DNA of 64,000 bases from UBA961 sp049317525 (GTDB lineage Bacteria > Bacteroidota > Ignavibacteria > Kapaibacteriales > UBA961): NCBI GenBank assembly GCA_049317525.1, contig JBMOIC010000005.1, forward strand, positions 48,120 through 112,119, given 5' to 3'. The position numbers and the translations under genes were made by a program. The notes under the pieces were generated by a model that was not told the DNA's origin, did no database searches, and was given only the letters and a program-made list of their open reading frames with translations. Shown here one piece after another: positions 38,763 through 45,764 of the stretch; the first letter of the stretch is position 1; every line of letters starts with the position of its first letter.

Positions 38763-40097
38763 TTAATGCTGAGGTTTACGAAGATTCAATTTATCCCAAA
38801 CATGTGCACCAATTAACTTGCCTACCCTATTACCTTCATTACAAGCTCTAAGAAAATGTATGCCTCCATAAATTCTACTCATAGATGCTTCTTGGGCTGC
38901 TTCATGATAATTAGAGAATGATCTTACAGGTAAGCCAAATCTCACTTCGGTGCTATCTGCATAGGCAAATTCTCCAAACAGTCTTGTTAAGATTTCTGCA
39001 GATGCAGAAGAAATTGTACTATGACCACTTGTATATTCTGGAAAAGGGGGAGTTTGTAAATATGGTTCCCAAGTAGAATCAATTAGTCTATTAATATAGG
39101 TGACAGGTCTAATCGTATGAGAAGTAAATTTTTCATTCCAACAACATAAAAAAGCATCATATAAGCCGATTCCTAACAATGTATATGCTTCTATGGATTG
39201 CATCATATCTGTTGACTTTTTTTCGCATCCAATTCTTGCAAGTGCCATCCAATGTCCACCAGGTGAAATTTGCCTGGTATTAAATACAAAATGCCCTTGA
39301 TGCCATGCTTTTATTGGATTACAATCCCAAAATCCAGCGATTTGTCTTTGGTCGTCGGTTAAATTTTTTGAGCTTATATACACCTGCATTGCTTGATCAT
39401 AAAAAGGGGAATTTGGTATTTCGCTATATTCTACAGGCGGAATAGGACGAAATTGAGTAACTGAATCAACAACCAATGGACGCATTGTTTTAAAGTATGG
39501 ATCTAATGGGTCTGCAAATTGTGGTGGCGTTGGAAGCCATTTGTCTTTACCACGAGGAAAATTATATCTAGGCCTTCCTTGATTCTTGATATGTCCATCA
39601 TCTTTAAACCATTTAGCAACATAAGCACCTACTTCATCTCCAAAAGCAATAGATCGTTCAATGATATCTTTATCGTCTGGATAATCTTTTTTTATAATCT
39701 CAAGATGAGATTTATACATACTATCTGAATAGTTAGATCTATATAACACTTTATACACAATAAATTTATATGCTTGAATGGCAGTAAGGCGCCAATCATA
39801 CTTTTGGCCTTCTTTGGGAATGGGTGGATTGCTAAATAAATTTAATTGTCCGGTTAAAGGTTGATATCTGTCTGAAAAACCTGGCTGAGAAGCAGTATAA
39901 GCTGCGATATTTGCATATGCATAATGCTTACTAATTACTGCTGGAGAAAATCCATCATCCATAATAATATTTGTTATCATATCATTCCAATCATGAATCA
40001 TAAAGGATGCATTCTGATATAATGCAGATGATTGTTCTTGTGCAAACATTGCGTACACATTGACAAAAAAGATGAGAATCAGTTGGGATTTTTTCAT
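38763..40097 (-). CDS. Vanadium-dependent haloperoxidase-like / PAP2 acid phosphatase superfamily protein, exported
   Basis: 444 residues from ATG 40097, chosen because the signal peptide (MKKSQLILIFFVNVYAMFAQ) starts there; in-frame starts further up are less likely. The three PAP2/haloperoxidase motifs are present in order: K-x6-RP (KFTSHTIRP, ~res 322), TSGH (EYTSGHSTIS, ~352) and SR-x5-H (SRIYGGIH, ~405). These form the phosphate/vanadate pocket. In this family the same fold gives vanadium haloperoxidases or phosphatases, so the reaction is not decided. Periplasmic or outer-surface location is inferred. It is expressed alone, with its own terminator. Confidence 0.85.
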   Translation of the reverse strand: MKKSQLILIFFVNVYAMFAQEQSSALYQNASFMIHDWNDMITNIIMDDGFSPAVISKHYAYANIAAYTASQPGFSDRYQPLTGQLNLFSNPPIPKEGQKYDWRLTAIQAYKFIVYKVLYRSNYSDSMYKSHLEIIKKDYPDDKDIIERSIAFGDEVGAYVAKWFKDDGHIKNQGRPRYNFPRGKDKWLPTPPQFADPLDPYFKTMRPLVVDSVTQFRPIPPVEYSEIPNSPFYDQAMQVYISSKNLTDDQRQIAGFWDCNPIKAWHQGHFVFNTRQISPGGHWMALARIGCEKKSTDMMQSIEAYTLLGIGLYDAFLCCWNEKFTSHTIRPVTYINRLIDSTWEPYLQTPPFPEYTSGHSTISSASAEILTRLFGEFAYADSTEVRFGLPVRSFSNYHEAAQEASMSRIYGGIHFLRACNEGNRVGKLIGAHVWDKLNLRKPQH

Positions 40098-40131
40098 ATA
40101 CATTCGGTTAATAGATAGATGAAATGCTATA

Positions 40132-40581
40132 TTAAATAAGTGATTTTTCACTCAGTATTTTTATTCCGTATAGATCGGATTGTTCAAAGCTAATTTTTGA
40201 AAAATTATATGTATGATTTAAAGATTGCATCTGTACATTAGAATCTAAAGTCTTTGTTCTAATGGAAGTGTATCCTTTTTTTCTGCACCAATTGTGTTGC
40301 ATATCCATTAAGGCAGAGCCAATTCCCATATTCCTATAGGATTCAGAAGTGCCTCCAAGCCAACTATAATATATAGTTTCATGTACTTCATATCCTATTT
40401 TACAACCGATAATCTCTTGTTCAGAGTAGCATAAACATATGAGAATATTCTTTCTTGTATAGATTGATTTAAAATACTCTTCATCTAATGGAATGGTAAA
40501 TACATTTGATAATAATGTAAATACTTCTTCAAGAATGTGATTGTCAGGTAAGCCTTCTATATATGTATATCTGATAGAAAT
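40132..40581 (-). CDS. GNAT-family N-acetyltransferase with non-canonical start (probable ATT)
   Basis: The frame is open from a stop at 40639-40641 to TAA/A at 40132, but the only in-frame ATG (40329) lies inside the acetyl-CoA site and would delete half the fold. The whole open stretch reads as a GNAT: IRYTYIEGLPDNHILEEVF near the N-terminus, LICLCYSEQEIIGCKIGYE (beta 2-4) and the acetyl-CoA motif YRNMGIGSALMDM, then WCRKKGYTSIRTKT. No ATG, GTG or TTG occurs in frame upstream of this. An ATT at 40579-40581 has AAGAG seven bases upstream and gives 149 residues, a normal GNAT length. A frameshift from an ATG in another frame near a T6 run is the alternative. The substrate is unknown. It is convergent with nothing and divergent from dapD. 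Confidence 0.65.
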   Translation of the reverse strand: MSIRYTYIEGLPDNHILEEVFTLLSNVFTIPLDEEYFKSIYTRKNILICLCYSEQEIIGCKIGYEVHETIYYSWLGGTSESYRNMGIGSALMDMQHNWCRKKGYTSIRTKTLDSNVQMQSLNHTYNFSKISFEQSDLYGIKILSEKSLI

Positions 40582-40672
40582 AAAGGTACTCTTAAATAGA
40601 AAATTACAAAAAAGTGTAAATTGTACATATGATAAATATCATGAGACTTCATAAATTTACGGAAAATCTATC

Positions 40673-41509
40673 ATGAAAAGTGTTGAGATAAAATTAGAGT
40701 CATTATTTGATGCTAGTACAGAAGAATTAAGATCAAAAAAAAATGCTGGAATATTATTAGACTTATTAGATTCATTAAACAATGGAGAAATTAGGTCTGC
40801 AAGCAAAAATGAAGATGGAACTTGGCATGTTCATCAATGGGTAAAAAGGGGAATATTATTATTATTTCGAGCAGGAGTTTTAAAAGATTATTCAGAAGGA
40901 AATTCTTCATTTTATGATAAAGATACTTTGCCATTAAAAACTTTCTCACTAGATAGTAAAGTGAGAATTGTTCCAGGAGGTTCATCAATTAGAACTGGAT
41001 GTTATATTGCTCCAGGTGTAATATGTATGCCACCTATGTATATAAATATAGGTGCATATATAGATTCTGGTACTATGATAGACTCTCATGCATTAGTTGG
41101 TACATGTGCACAAATAGGTAAGAATGTTCATATTAGCGCGGCAGCCCAAATTGGTGGAGTATTAGAACCAGCAGGAGCTAGACCCGTTATTATTGAAGAT
41201 GATGTTATGATTGGTGGTAATTGTGGGATTTACGAAGGAGTACTAATTAGAAAAAGGGCGGTATTGGGTTCTGGAGTAATAATTAATGGATCTACACATA
41301 TCTATGATATGGTAAAAGAAGAAATATTGTCATCAAAAGACGGTAATACCGTTGAAGTTCCCGAAAATGCGGTTGTTATACCTGGAACTAGGGCATTGCA
41401 AAGCCCATTTGCCAAAGAACATGGTATAAGCGTTTCAACACCATTAATCGTAAAATATAGGGATGCTAAAACTGATGCCAAAACTGCATTAGAACAATCA
41501 TTAAGATAA
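40673..41509 (+). CDS. dapD: 2,3,4,5-tetrahydropyridine-2,6-dicarboxylate N-succinyltransferase
   Basis: 278 residues. An N-terminal helical domain is followed by a left-handed beta-helix of hexapeptide repeats (IVPGGSSIRTGCYIAPGV, MYINIGAYIDSGTMIDSHALVG, GKNVHISAAAQIGGVLEP), matching DapD, which succinylates tetrahydrodipicolinate in the lysine/diaminopimelate pathway. The C-terminus (VVIPGTRALQSPFAKEHGIS) is also typical. It implies the succinylase branch for peptidoglycan DAP synthesis. It has a divergent start from the GNAT gene and shares its downstream hairpin with rpmG. Confidence 0.95.
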   Translation: MKSVEIKLESLFDASTEELRSKKNAGILLDLLDSLNNGEIRSASKNEDGTWHVHQWVKRGILLLFRAGVLKDYSEGNSSFYDKDTLPLKTFSLDSKVRIVPGGSSIRTGCYIAPGVICMPPMYINIGAYIDSGTMIDSHALVGTCAQIGKNVHISAAAQIGGVLEPAGARPVIIEDDVMIGGNCGIYEGVLIRKRAVLGSGVIINGSTHIYDMVKEEILSSKDGNTVEVPENAVVIPGTRALQSPFAKEHGISVSTPLIVKYRDAKTDAKTALEQSLR

Positions 41510-41513
41510 AAAA

Positions 41514-41534
41514 AAAGCTGCCAATGGCAGCTTT
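41514..41534. terminator. Hairpin between dapD and the convergent rpmG
   Basis: AAAGCTGCC / GGCAGCTTT with a three-base loop. Preceded on the plus strand by an A-run, so on the minus strand the hairpin is followed by a long U-run and is best read as the rpmG terminator; it may also end dapD transcripts. Confidence 0.8.
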
Positions 41535-41538
41535 AGAA

Positions 41539-41718
41539 TTATCTGGTTTCACGGTGCATTGTATGTCTGCGTAGAAAAGGATTGTATTTTTTTAATTCCA
41601 ATCTTTCAGGGTGATTCTGTTTATTTTTAGTAGTAGAATAACGAGAAGCAGGTCTGCCTTCTTTTTTTGCTTCGGTACATTCTAGCGTAATTATTACGCG
41701 GGCTCCTTTTTTAGCCAT
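41539..41718 (-). CDS. rpmG: 50S ribosomal protein L33
   Basis: 59 residues, encoded on the minus strand from ATG 41718 to TAA 41539. The sequence opens MAKKGARVIITLECTEAK and ends PFLRRHTMHRETR, with the family segment NKQNHPERLELKKYNP in the middle. Only one cysteine is present, so it is the zinc-free (C-) form lacking the CxxC pairs. L33 is a small protein of the large ribosomal subunit near the E site. In many bacteria rpmG sits immediately before secE on the same strand; here it is transcribed away from the secE cluster. Confidence 0.95.
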   Translation of the reverse strand: MAKKGARVIITLECTEAKKEGRPASRYSTTKNKQNHPERLELKKYNPFLRRHTMHRETR

Positions 41719-41860
41719 CGTTTACATCCATATATAATGAGATATTTATAATTATCTTTTTTAGACTGCAAATCTAATCATTTACAAGTAATATTAGTAT
41801 AAATATTTTTGATTTTTTTGAAAGAGTAAAAATTATTTTATCCACAAGAATTATTTTTTG

Positions 41861-41890
41861 TTGTTTTAATCGTAATAATGTTTATTTTTG
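41861..41890 (+). promoter_or_regulatory. Candidate Bacteroidota-type promoter for the tRNA cluster
   Basis: TTG (41861-41863) is followed after 19 bases by TATTTTTG (41883-41890), matching the TTG - N19-21 - TAnnTTTG pattern described for Bacteroidota sigma factor promoters. A start ~7 bases downstream would place the transcript end just ahead of tRNA-Tyr at 41907. AT-rich DNA makes chance matches easy. Confidence 0.4.
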
Positions 41891-41906
41891 CAAGCTCTAT
41901 GCATCT

Positions 41907-41988
41907 GGGCAGGTACCAGAGCGGTCAAATGGAGCAGACTGTAAATCTGCCGGCTTCGCCTTCGGAGGTTCGAATCCTTCCCTGCCCA
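41907..41988 (+). tRNA. tRNA-Tyr (anticodon GTA)
   Basis: Acceptor arm GGGCAGG / CCTGCCC with discriminator A. Anticodon stem GCAGA/TCTGC enclosing CTGTAAA, anticodon GTA at 41941-41943. A long variable arm (CGGCTTCGCCTTCG region) marks a class II tRNA as expected for Tyr. T-loop GTTCGAATC present. CCA is not encoded. First of four tRNAs in tandem. Confidence 0.95.
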
Positions 41989-42029
41989 CTTAGCTGCATA
42001 AAGAACATTGAATATATTTTGATAGAAAT

Positions 42030-42102
42030 GCGGGAGTAACTCAGTTGGTAGAGTCACAGCCTTCCAAGCTGTTGGTCGCGAGTTCGAGTCTCGTCTCCCG
42101 CT
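42030..42102 (+). tRNA. tRNA-Gly (anticodon TCC)
   Basis: Acceptor GCGGGAG / CTCCCGC with discriminator T. Anticodon stem ACAGC/GCTGT with loop CTTCCAA gives anticodon TCC at 42063-42065. D-loop AGTTGGTAGAG and T-loop GTTCGAGTC are standard. Confidence 0.95.
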
Positions 42103-42143
42103 CAACAGTATAATGTTATAATAATTGATTACTGATTACAGTT

Positions 42144-42216
<73 letters not shown>

Positions 42217-42239
42217 CTTCACTGAATTTAGTGAATATT

Positions 42240-42312
<73 letters not shown>

Positions 42313-42352
42313 CTGCATTCCTTGTAAATTAGCTTTTTAAGGTAAAATAAAG

Positions 42353-42535
42353 ATGATAGCTAAAATAAAAGAGTATACAACTGAAGTGTCTAAGGAAATG
42401 AAAAAGGTTTCTTGGCCAACAAGGCAGCAGCTAAAAGATTCTACAATTGTTGTAATTGTATCATGTTTGCTAATTACTTCATTTGTATGGATAGTTGATT
42501 TTGCTATGACATATATCATCCAAGCGATTTTTTAA
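42353..42535 (+). CDS. secE: Preprotein translocase subunit SecE
   Basis: 60 residues with a single C-terminal membrane helix (IVVIVSCLLITSFVWIVDFA) and the conserved cytosolic motif EVSKEMKKVSWPTRQQLKDST before it. SecE clamps SecY in the general secretion channel. The short single-helix form is usual outside enterobacteria. It is the first protein gene after the tRNA cluster and is followed by nusG after 92 bases that contain a hairpin. Confidence 0.95.
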   Translation: MIAKIKEYTTEVSKEMKKVSWPTRQQLKDSTIVVIVSCLLITSFVWIVDFAMTYIIQAIF

Positions 42536-42560
42536 TTAAGAGAACACCTCTTACATGTTG

Positions 42561-42596
42561 ATTTAGCATTCTAGTATGTTAAATTATTTTTGTTTT
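42561..42596 (+). terminator. Attenuator-like hairpin between secE and nusG
   Basis: ATTTAGCAT (42561-42569) pairs with ATGTTAAAT (42576-42584) with one G-U pair and is followed by TATTTTTGTTTTT. A second small hairpin AAGAG/CTCTT lies just upstream (42538-42552). In an operon context it could partly terminate or mark an mRNA processing site. Confidence 0.4.
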
Positions 42597-42627
42597 TACA
42601 CTTCGGACAACAAAAGGCTTTTTCAGT

Positions 42628-43194
42628 ATGGAAGACATACAACCTATATCCGACCGTCATGATTTTAAGTGGTATGCAGTGCGTACATTTACTAGTCATG
42701 AAACGCGTGTAAAAACTAGCATCGAGCAGGAATTAGAGAGACTAAATCTTGTTGAAAAGATTCGTTCTATTATTATACCTCAAGAAACGGTATATGAGGT
42801 TAGGAATGGCAAGCGTAGAACACGTATTAAGAATACTTTGCCTGGATATTTACTTATTGAAGCTAATCTAGACAAGCGTTTAAAAGAGATTATATGTTCT
42901 TTGCCATCGGTAGTTAGTTTTGCTGGTACTAAAACTGCACCTACTCCTATTCAACAAGATGAAGTAGATCGCATTATGGGCAGGATAGAAGAAAGGAAAA
43001 ATATAGCATCATTAGAAACAGCATTTTCTATTGGAGATCCAGTAAAGGTTATTGACGGGCCATTTAATACATTTAATGGTACTGTTAAAGCTGTTAATAT
43101 AGAAAAACAAAAATTGAAAGTTGAAGTAGGAATTTTAGGGCGTAAAACACCTGTGGAATTAGATTTCAGCCAAGTTGAAATAGAAAATCATTAG
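42628..43194 (+). CDS. nusG: Transcription termination/antitermination protein NusG
   Basis: 188 residues. An N-terminal NGN domain (KWYAVRTFTSHETRVKTSIEQE, PGYLLIEANLDKR, VVSFAGTKTAPTPIQQDEVDRIM) is followed by a KOW domain (FSIGDPVKVIDGPFNTFNGTV). NusG binds RNA polymerase at the clamp and Rho or S10, coupling transcription to translation. It keeps its conserved place between secE and rplK. There is no strong ribosome-binding site ahead of ATG 42628. Confidence 0.95.
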   Translation: MEDIQPISDRHDFKWYAVRTFTSHETRVKTSIEQELERLNLVEKIRSIIIPQETVYEVRNGKRRTRIKNTLPGYLLIEANLDKRLKEIICSLPSVVSFAGTKTAPTPIQQDEVDRIMGRIEERKNIASLETAFSIGDPVKVIDGPFNTFNGTVKAVNIEKQKLKVEVGILGRKTPVELDFSQVEIENH

Positions 43195-43232
43195 AACACA
43201 ACATTTTCTCATACTACATTTTCATATAAGTT

Positions 43233-43658
43233 ATGGCAAAAAAAGTAATGGGATCCTTTAAGCTTCAGCTTAAAGCCGGTCTAGCAACAATGTCGCCTCC
43301 AGTTGGTCCAGCATTTGGACAGCGTGGTTTGGCGGGCATGCAATTCGTGAAAGAGTTTAATGCAAAAACAGCTAAAGAGGGTGAAACCATCATTCCAGCA
43401 GTAATAACATTTTACTCAGACAAATCTTTTACATTTGTATTGAAATCACCTCCTGCGCCTGTATTACTTGCAAAAGCAGCTGGTTTGCCAGGTGGTTCCG
43501 CTTCACCAAACAAAAGTAAGGTTGGTAAGGTTACATCGAAGCAAGTAGAAGATATTGCAAAGTTGAAAATGCAGGATTTAAACTGCGACACCATTGAGAG
43601 TGCGATAAGCATGATTAGTGGTACTGCCCGAAGTATGGGCATAGTAGTAGAAGGTTAA
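43233..43658 (+). CDS. rplK: 50S ribosomal protein L11
   Basis: 141 residues, the standard length. Signature segments: FKLQLKAGLATMSPPVGPAFGQRG at the start, FVLKSPPAPVLLAKAAG in the middle and the C-terminal RNA-binding KVGKVTSKQVEDIAKLKMQDLN. It binds the GTPase-associated region of 23S rRNA. Followed by rplA after 29 bases, the universal L11-L1 pair. Confidence 0.97.
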   Translation: MAKKVMGSFKLQLKAGLATMSPPVGPAFGQRGLAGMQFVKEFNAKTAKEGETIIPAVITFYSDKSFTFVLKSPPAPVLLAKAAGLPGGSASPNKSKVGKVTSKQVEDIAKLKMQDLNCDTIESAISMISGTARSMGIVVEG

Positions 43659-43687
43659 TTTTATTCACACAAAGAACGAAAAGAATC

Positions 43688-44395
43688 ATGAAACGACATG
43701 GTAAGCGCTTTACATTGGCGTTAAAAAACGTTGATACAGCAAAAGAATACTCGTATCGTGAAGCGGTAGAGCTGGTTAAAAAAAATGCAACCGCAAAATT
43801 CGATGAATCGTTCGAAGTGGCGATCCGCCTTGGTGTGGATCCCAGAAAGGCTGACCAGCTCGTTCGCGGCACAGTGTCGCTTCCTCACGGAACAGGTAAA
43901 TCCGTAAGAGTACTTGTAATGGCTAAATCACCAAAAGATGCAGAAGCTTTAGCGGCTGGTGCAGATTATGCTGGTTTAGAAGAGTATTCACAAAAAATCC
44001 AGGCAGGCTGGGCAGATATCGACGTCATCATTGCAACTCCGGATGTAATGGGTGAAGTTGGTAAACTTGGCCGTATACTTGGACCACGCGGTTTGATGCC
44101 TAATCCCAAGAGTGGAACTGTAACTTTTGATGTTGCAAAAGCCGTTAACGAGGTGAAAGCTGGAAAAATCGAATATCGAGTAGACAAAGCTGGCAATGTC
44201 CATGCATCTGTTGGTAAATGTTCATTTACAAATGAACAAATAGCCGAAAATGCAATGGAATTATATAATAGTATTCTACGTGCTAAACCCCTTACATCAA
44301 AGGGAAAATATGTACGCGGAATTGCATTCAGTTCTACTATGGGCCCTGGGCTTCATATAAGTGAACAATCAATGGGCGGCCATTCTCAAGATTAA
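43688..44395 (+). CDS. rplA: 50S ribosomal protein L1
   Basis: 235 residues. Family segments FDESFEVAIRLGVDPRKADQLVRGTVSLPHGTGK, GRILGPRGLMPNPKSGTVT and EVKAGKIEYRVDKAGN-type stretches are present (quoted in parts). L1 builds the mobile stalk at the E site and usually represses its own rplKA mRNA. The bases coding for residues ~37-67 (43795-43890) are far richer in G+C than the rest of the gene and of the window (about 50-57% by hand count). Confidence 0.96.
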   Translation: MKRHGKRFTLALKNVDTAKEYSYREAVELVKKNATAKFDESFEVAIRLGVDPRKADQLVRGTVSLPHGTGKSVRVLVMAKSPKDAEALAAGADYAGLEEYSQKIQAGWADIDVIIATPDVMGEVGKLGRILGPRGLMPNPKSGTVTFDVAKAVNEVKAGKIEYRVDKAGNVHASVGKCSFTNEQIAENAMELYNSILRAKPLTSKGKYVRGIAFSSTMGPGLHISEQSMGGHSQD

Positions 44396-44427
44396 TTGAG
44401 AATTATTAAACAATGTCTATTACGCAC

Positions 44428-44476
44428 TGTTATGAATCCGGGCTTCTCTCCAATTTATTGGTGCCGTACAATAACA
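44428..44476 (+). promoter_or_regulatory. L10-leader-like RNA structure upstream of rplJ
   Basis: TGTTAT (44428-44433) pairs with ATAACA (44471-44476). Inside, GGC (44441-44443) pairs with GCC (44463-44465), and CCAAT/ATTGG (44450-44461) forms the tip, leaving an asymmetric TTCTCT-type internal loop. The nested arrangement resembles the ribosomal protein L10 leader (Rfam family L10_leader), which binds the L10(L12)4 complex to repress rplJ-rplL translation. Placement 36 bases before the rplJ ATG agrees. Confidence 0.6.
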
Positions 44477-44511
44477 AGTATATATACACTCTAATCTGAG
44501 TTAAGTTCATT

Positions 44512-45036
44512 ATGGTAACAAAACAGCAGAAAGAGCAAGTAGTTGCCGAATTGGTAGCCATGCTTCAAGGTGCTTCGGCTTTGTACCTTCTTGACTATTC
44601 CGCGATGACAGTTTCAGAAAGCAATAAATTGCGATCTGAATTAAGAAAAAAGAATCTAACATTTAGAGTTGCCAAAAACAGGTTAATTCAACGTGCTTTG
44701 GTAGAAGTTCCAGGATTTTCAATTCCTGAGGATAAATTCTTTGGTCAAACAGGAATAATAGTAGGTTATAGCGATCCAATCGCTCCTGCTAAAATTATCA
44801 AGGATGTATCAGAAAAGTCTGATAAACCTAAGCTAAAGGCTGCAATCGTAGATGGTCAATTATTTGATGGTACGCAATTAAAGCAAATAGCTGCATTGCC
44901 AACCAAAGAAGATTTGATTGCTTCGATACTTGGTAGCTTAAATGCTCCGGCTTCAGGAATAGTTGGTGCTATCAATGCGGTATTGCGCGATGTTGCATAC
45001 CTTGTTGAAGAAGTAGCAAAAAACAAAGCAGCTTAA
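44512..45036 (+). CDS. rplJ: 50S ribosomal protein L10
   Basis: 174 residues. Opens MVTKQQKEQVVAELVAML, with the conserved YLLDYSAMTVSESNKLRSELR and FRVAKNRLIQRAL, followed by the helical tail that binds L7/L12 dimers (LNAPASGIVGAINAVLRDVAYLV). It forms the base of the L7/L12 stalk. The leader upstream carries a candidate autoregulatory element; rplL follows after 48 bases. Confidence 0.96.
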   Translation: MVTKQQKEQVVAELVAMLQGASALYLLDYSAMTVSESNKLRSELRKKNLTFRVAKNRLIQRALVEVPGFSIPEDKFFGQTGIIVGYSDPIAPAKIIKDVSEKSDKPKLKAAIVDGQLFDGTQLKQIAALPTKEDLIASILGSLNAPASGIVGAINAVLRDVAYLVEEVAKNKAA

Positions 45037-45084
45037 GCTGCATTAATTAGAAACTACAACCATTTTAATATTGGAGAATTATCC

Positions 45085-45462
45085 ATGTCAGCAATAGTTG
45101 ATGAATTAGTAGAAAAAATTGGCGCTCTTACATTAATAGAAGCATCTGAATTAAAAACTGCTTTAGAAGAGAAATTTGGTGTAACAGCGTCTGCTCCTAT
45201 GATGATGGCTGGCCCAGCATCAGCAGCACCTGCAGCAGCAGTAGAAGAACAAACAGAATTTGATGTTGAATTAACCGAAGCTGGTCCGAATAAACTTAAT
45301 GTAATTAAGATTGTTCGCGAAATCACTGGATTAGGTTTGAAAGAAGCTAAAGATCTTGTAGAAGCAGCTCCAAAAATTGTGAAAGAGCAAATATCTAAAG
45401 TTGAAGCAACAGCATTGGCTAAGAAAATTGAAGAGACTGGCGCTAAAGTTACACTTAAGTAA
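45085..45462 (+). CDS. rplL: 50S ribosomal protein L7/L12
   Basis: 125 residues. The N-terminal dimerisation domain (MSAIVDELVEKIGALTLIEA) and Ala-rich hinge (AGPASAAPAAAVEEQ) are followed by the conserved C-terminal factor-binding domain (EFDVELTEAGPNKLNVIK, LGLKEAKDLVEAAPK). It recruits translation factors. Translation start is well supported by GGAG eight bases before the ATG, one of the stronger ribosome-binding sites in this window. Confidence 0.97.
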   Translation: MSAIVDELVEKIGALTLIEASELKTALEEKFGVTASAPMMMAGPASAAPAAAVEEQTEFDVELTEAGPNKLNVIKIVREITGLGLKEAKDLVEAAPKIVKEQISKVEATALAKKIEETGAKVTLK

Positions 45463-45764
45463 TTGTATCGTTCCTGCCCTACGATTTTTAGCTATTAAAG
45501 CTTTATAGAATCATTGGGCGGCATGGATTAACTCTTGTCGCCCTTTGTATTTTATGTTTCGTTGTCAATTTTAAAGGCTCAATACTTTGAGTTCCATGTT
45601 ATTGATGGATTACATGCTAGTAACAGTGGAATATTCATTAGGATTTCTCGATAAGGCTATACGTTAGCCTTATCGAGAAATCCTACTTTTTTCGAAGCTG
45701 AATGGGCTAATATGCCAAAGCATATTATACTCAGTTTGCTCTCTTGTTCACAAGGAGATGTCGA
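45463..45764 (+). promoter_or_regulatory. rplL-rpoB intergenic region
   Basis: 302 bases without a gene. It contains a weak GGGCG/CGCCC hairpin near 45516-45543 followed by a TTTGTATTTT tract, then the 21-bp perfect hairpin described separately, and the rpoB ribosome-binding site (AAGGAG at 45752-45757). The layout matches the partial-termination region known between rplL and rpoB in other bacteria. Confidence 0.6.
45639..45693 (+). terminator. Perfect 21-bp hairpin, likely attenuator between rplL and rpoB
   Basis: The left arm 45639-45659 (TAGGATTTCTCGATAAGG...) and right arm 45665-45685 are exact reverse complements with a 5-base loop (TACGT), followed by CTTTTTTCG. It is unusually long for a terminator. 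It could reduce rpoBC expression relative to ribosomal proteins, or be an RNase III processing site. Confidence 0.75.

Noticed and set aside
41866..42105. 79-codon open frame antisense to the tRNA-Tyr and tRNA-Gly genes
   Set aside because: Its sequence (RRDSNSRPTAWKAVTLPTELL) is the well-known false translation of antisense tRNA; the tRNAs explain it.
42337..42519. Open frame antisense to secE
   Set aside because: Shadow of secE, whose identity is certain.
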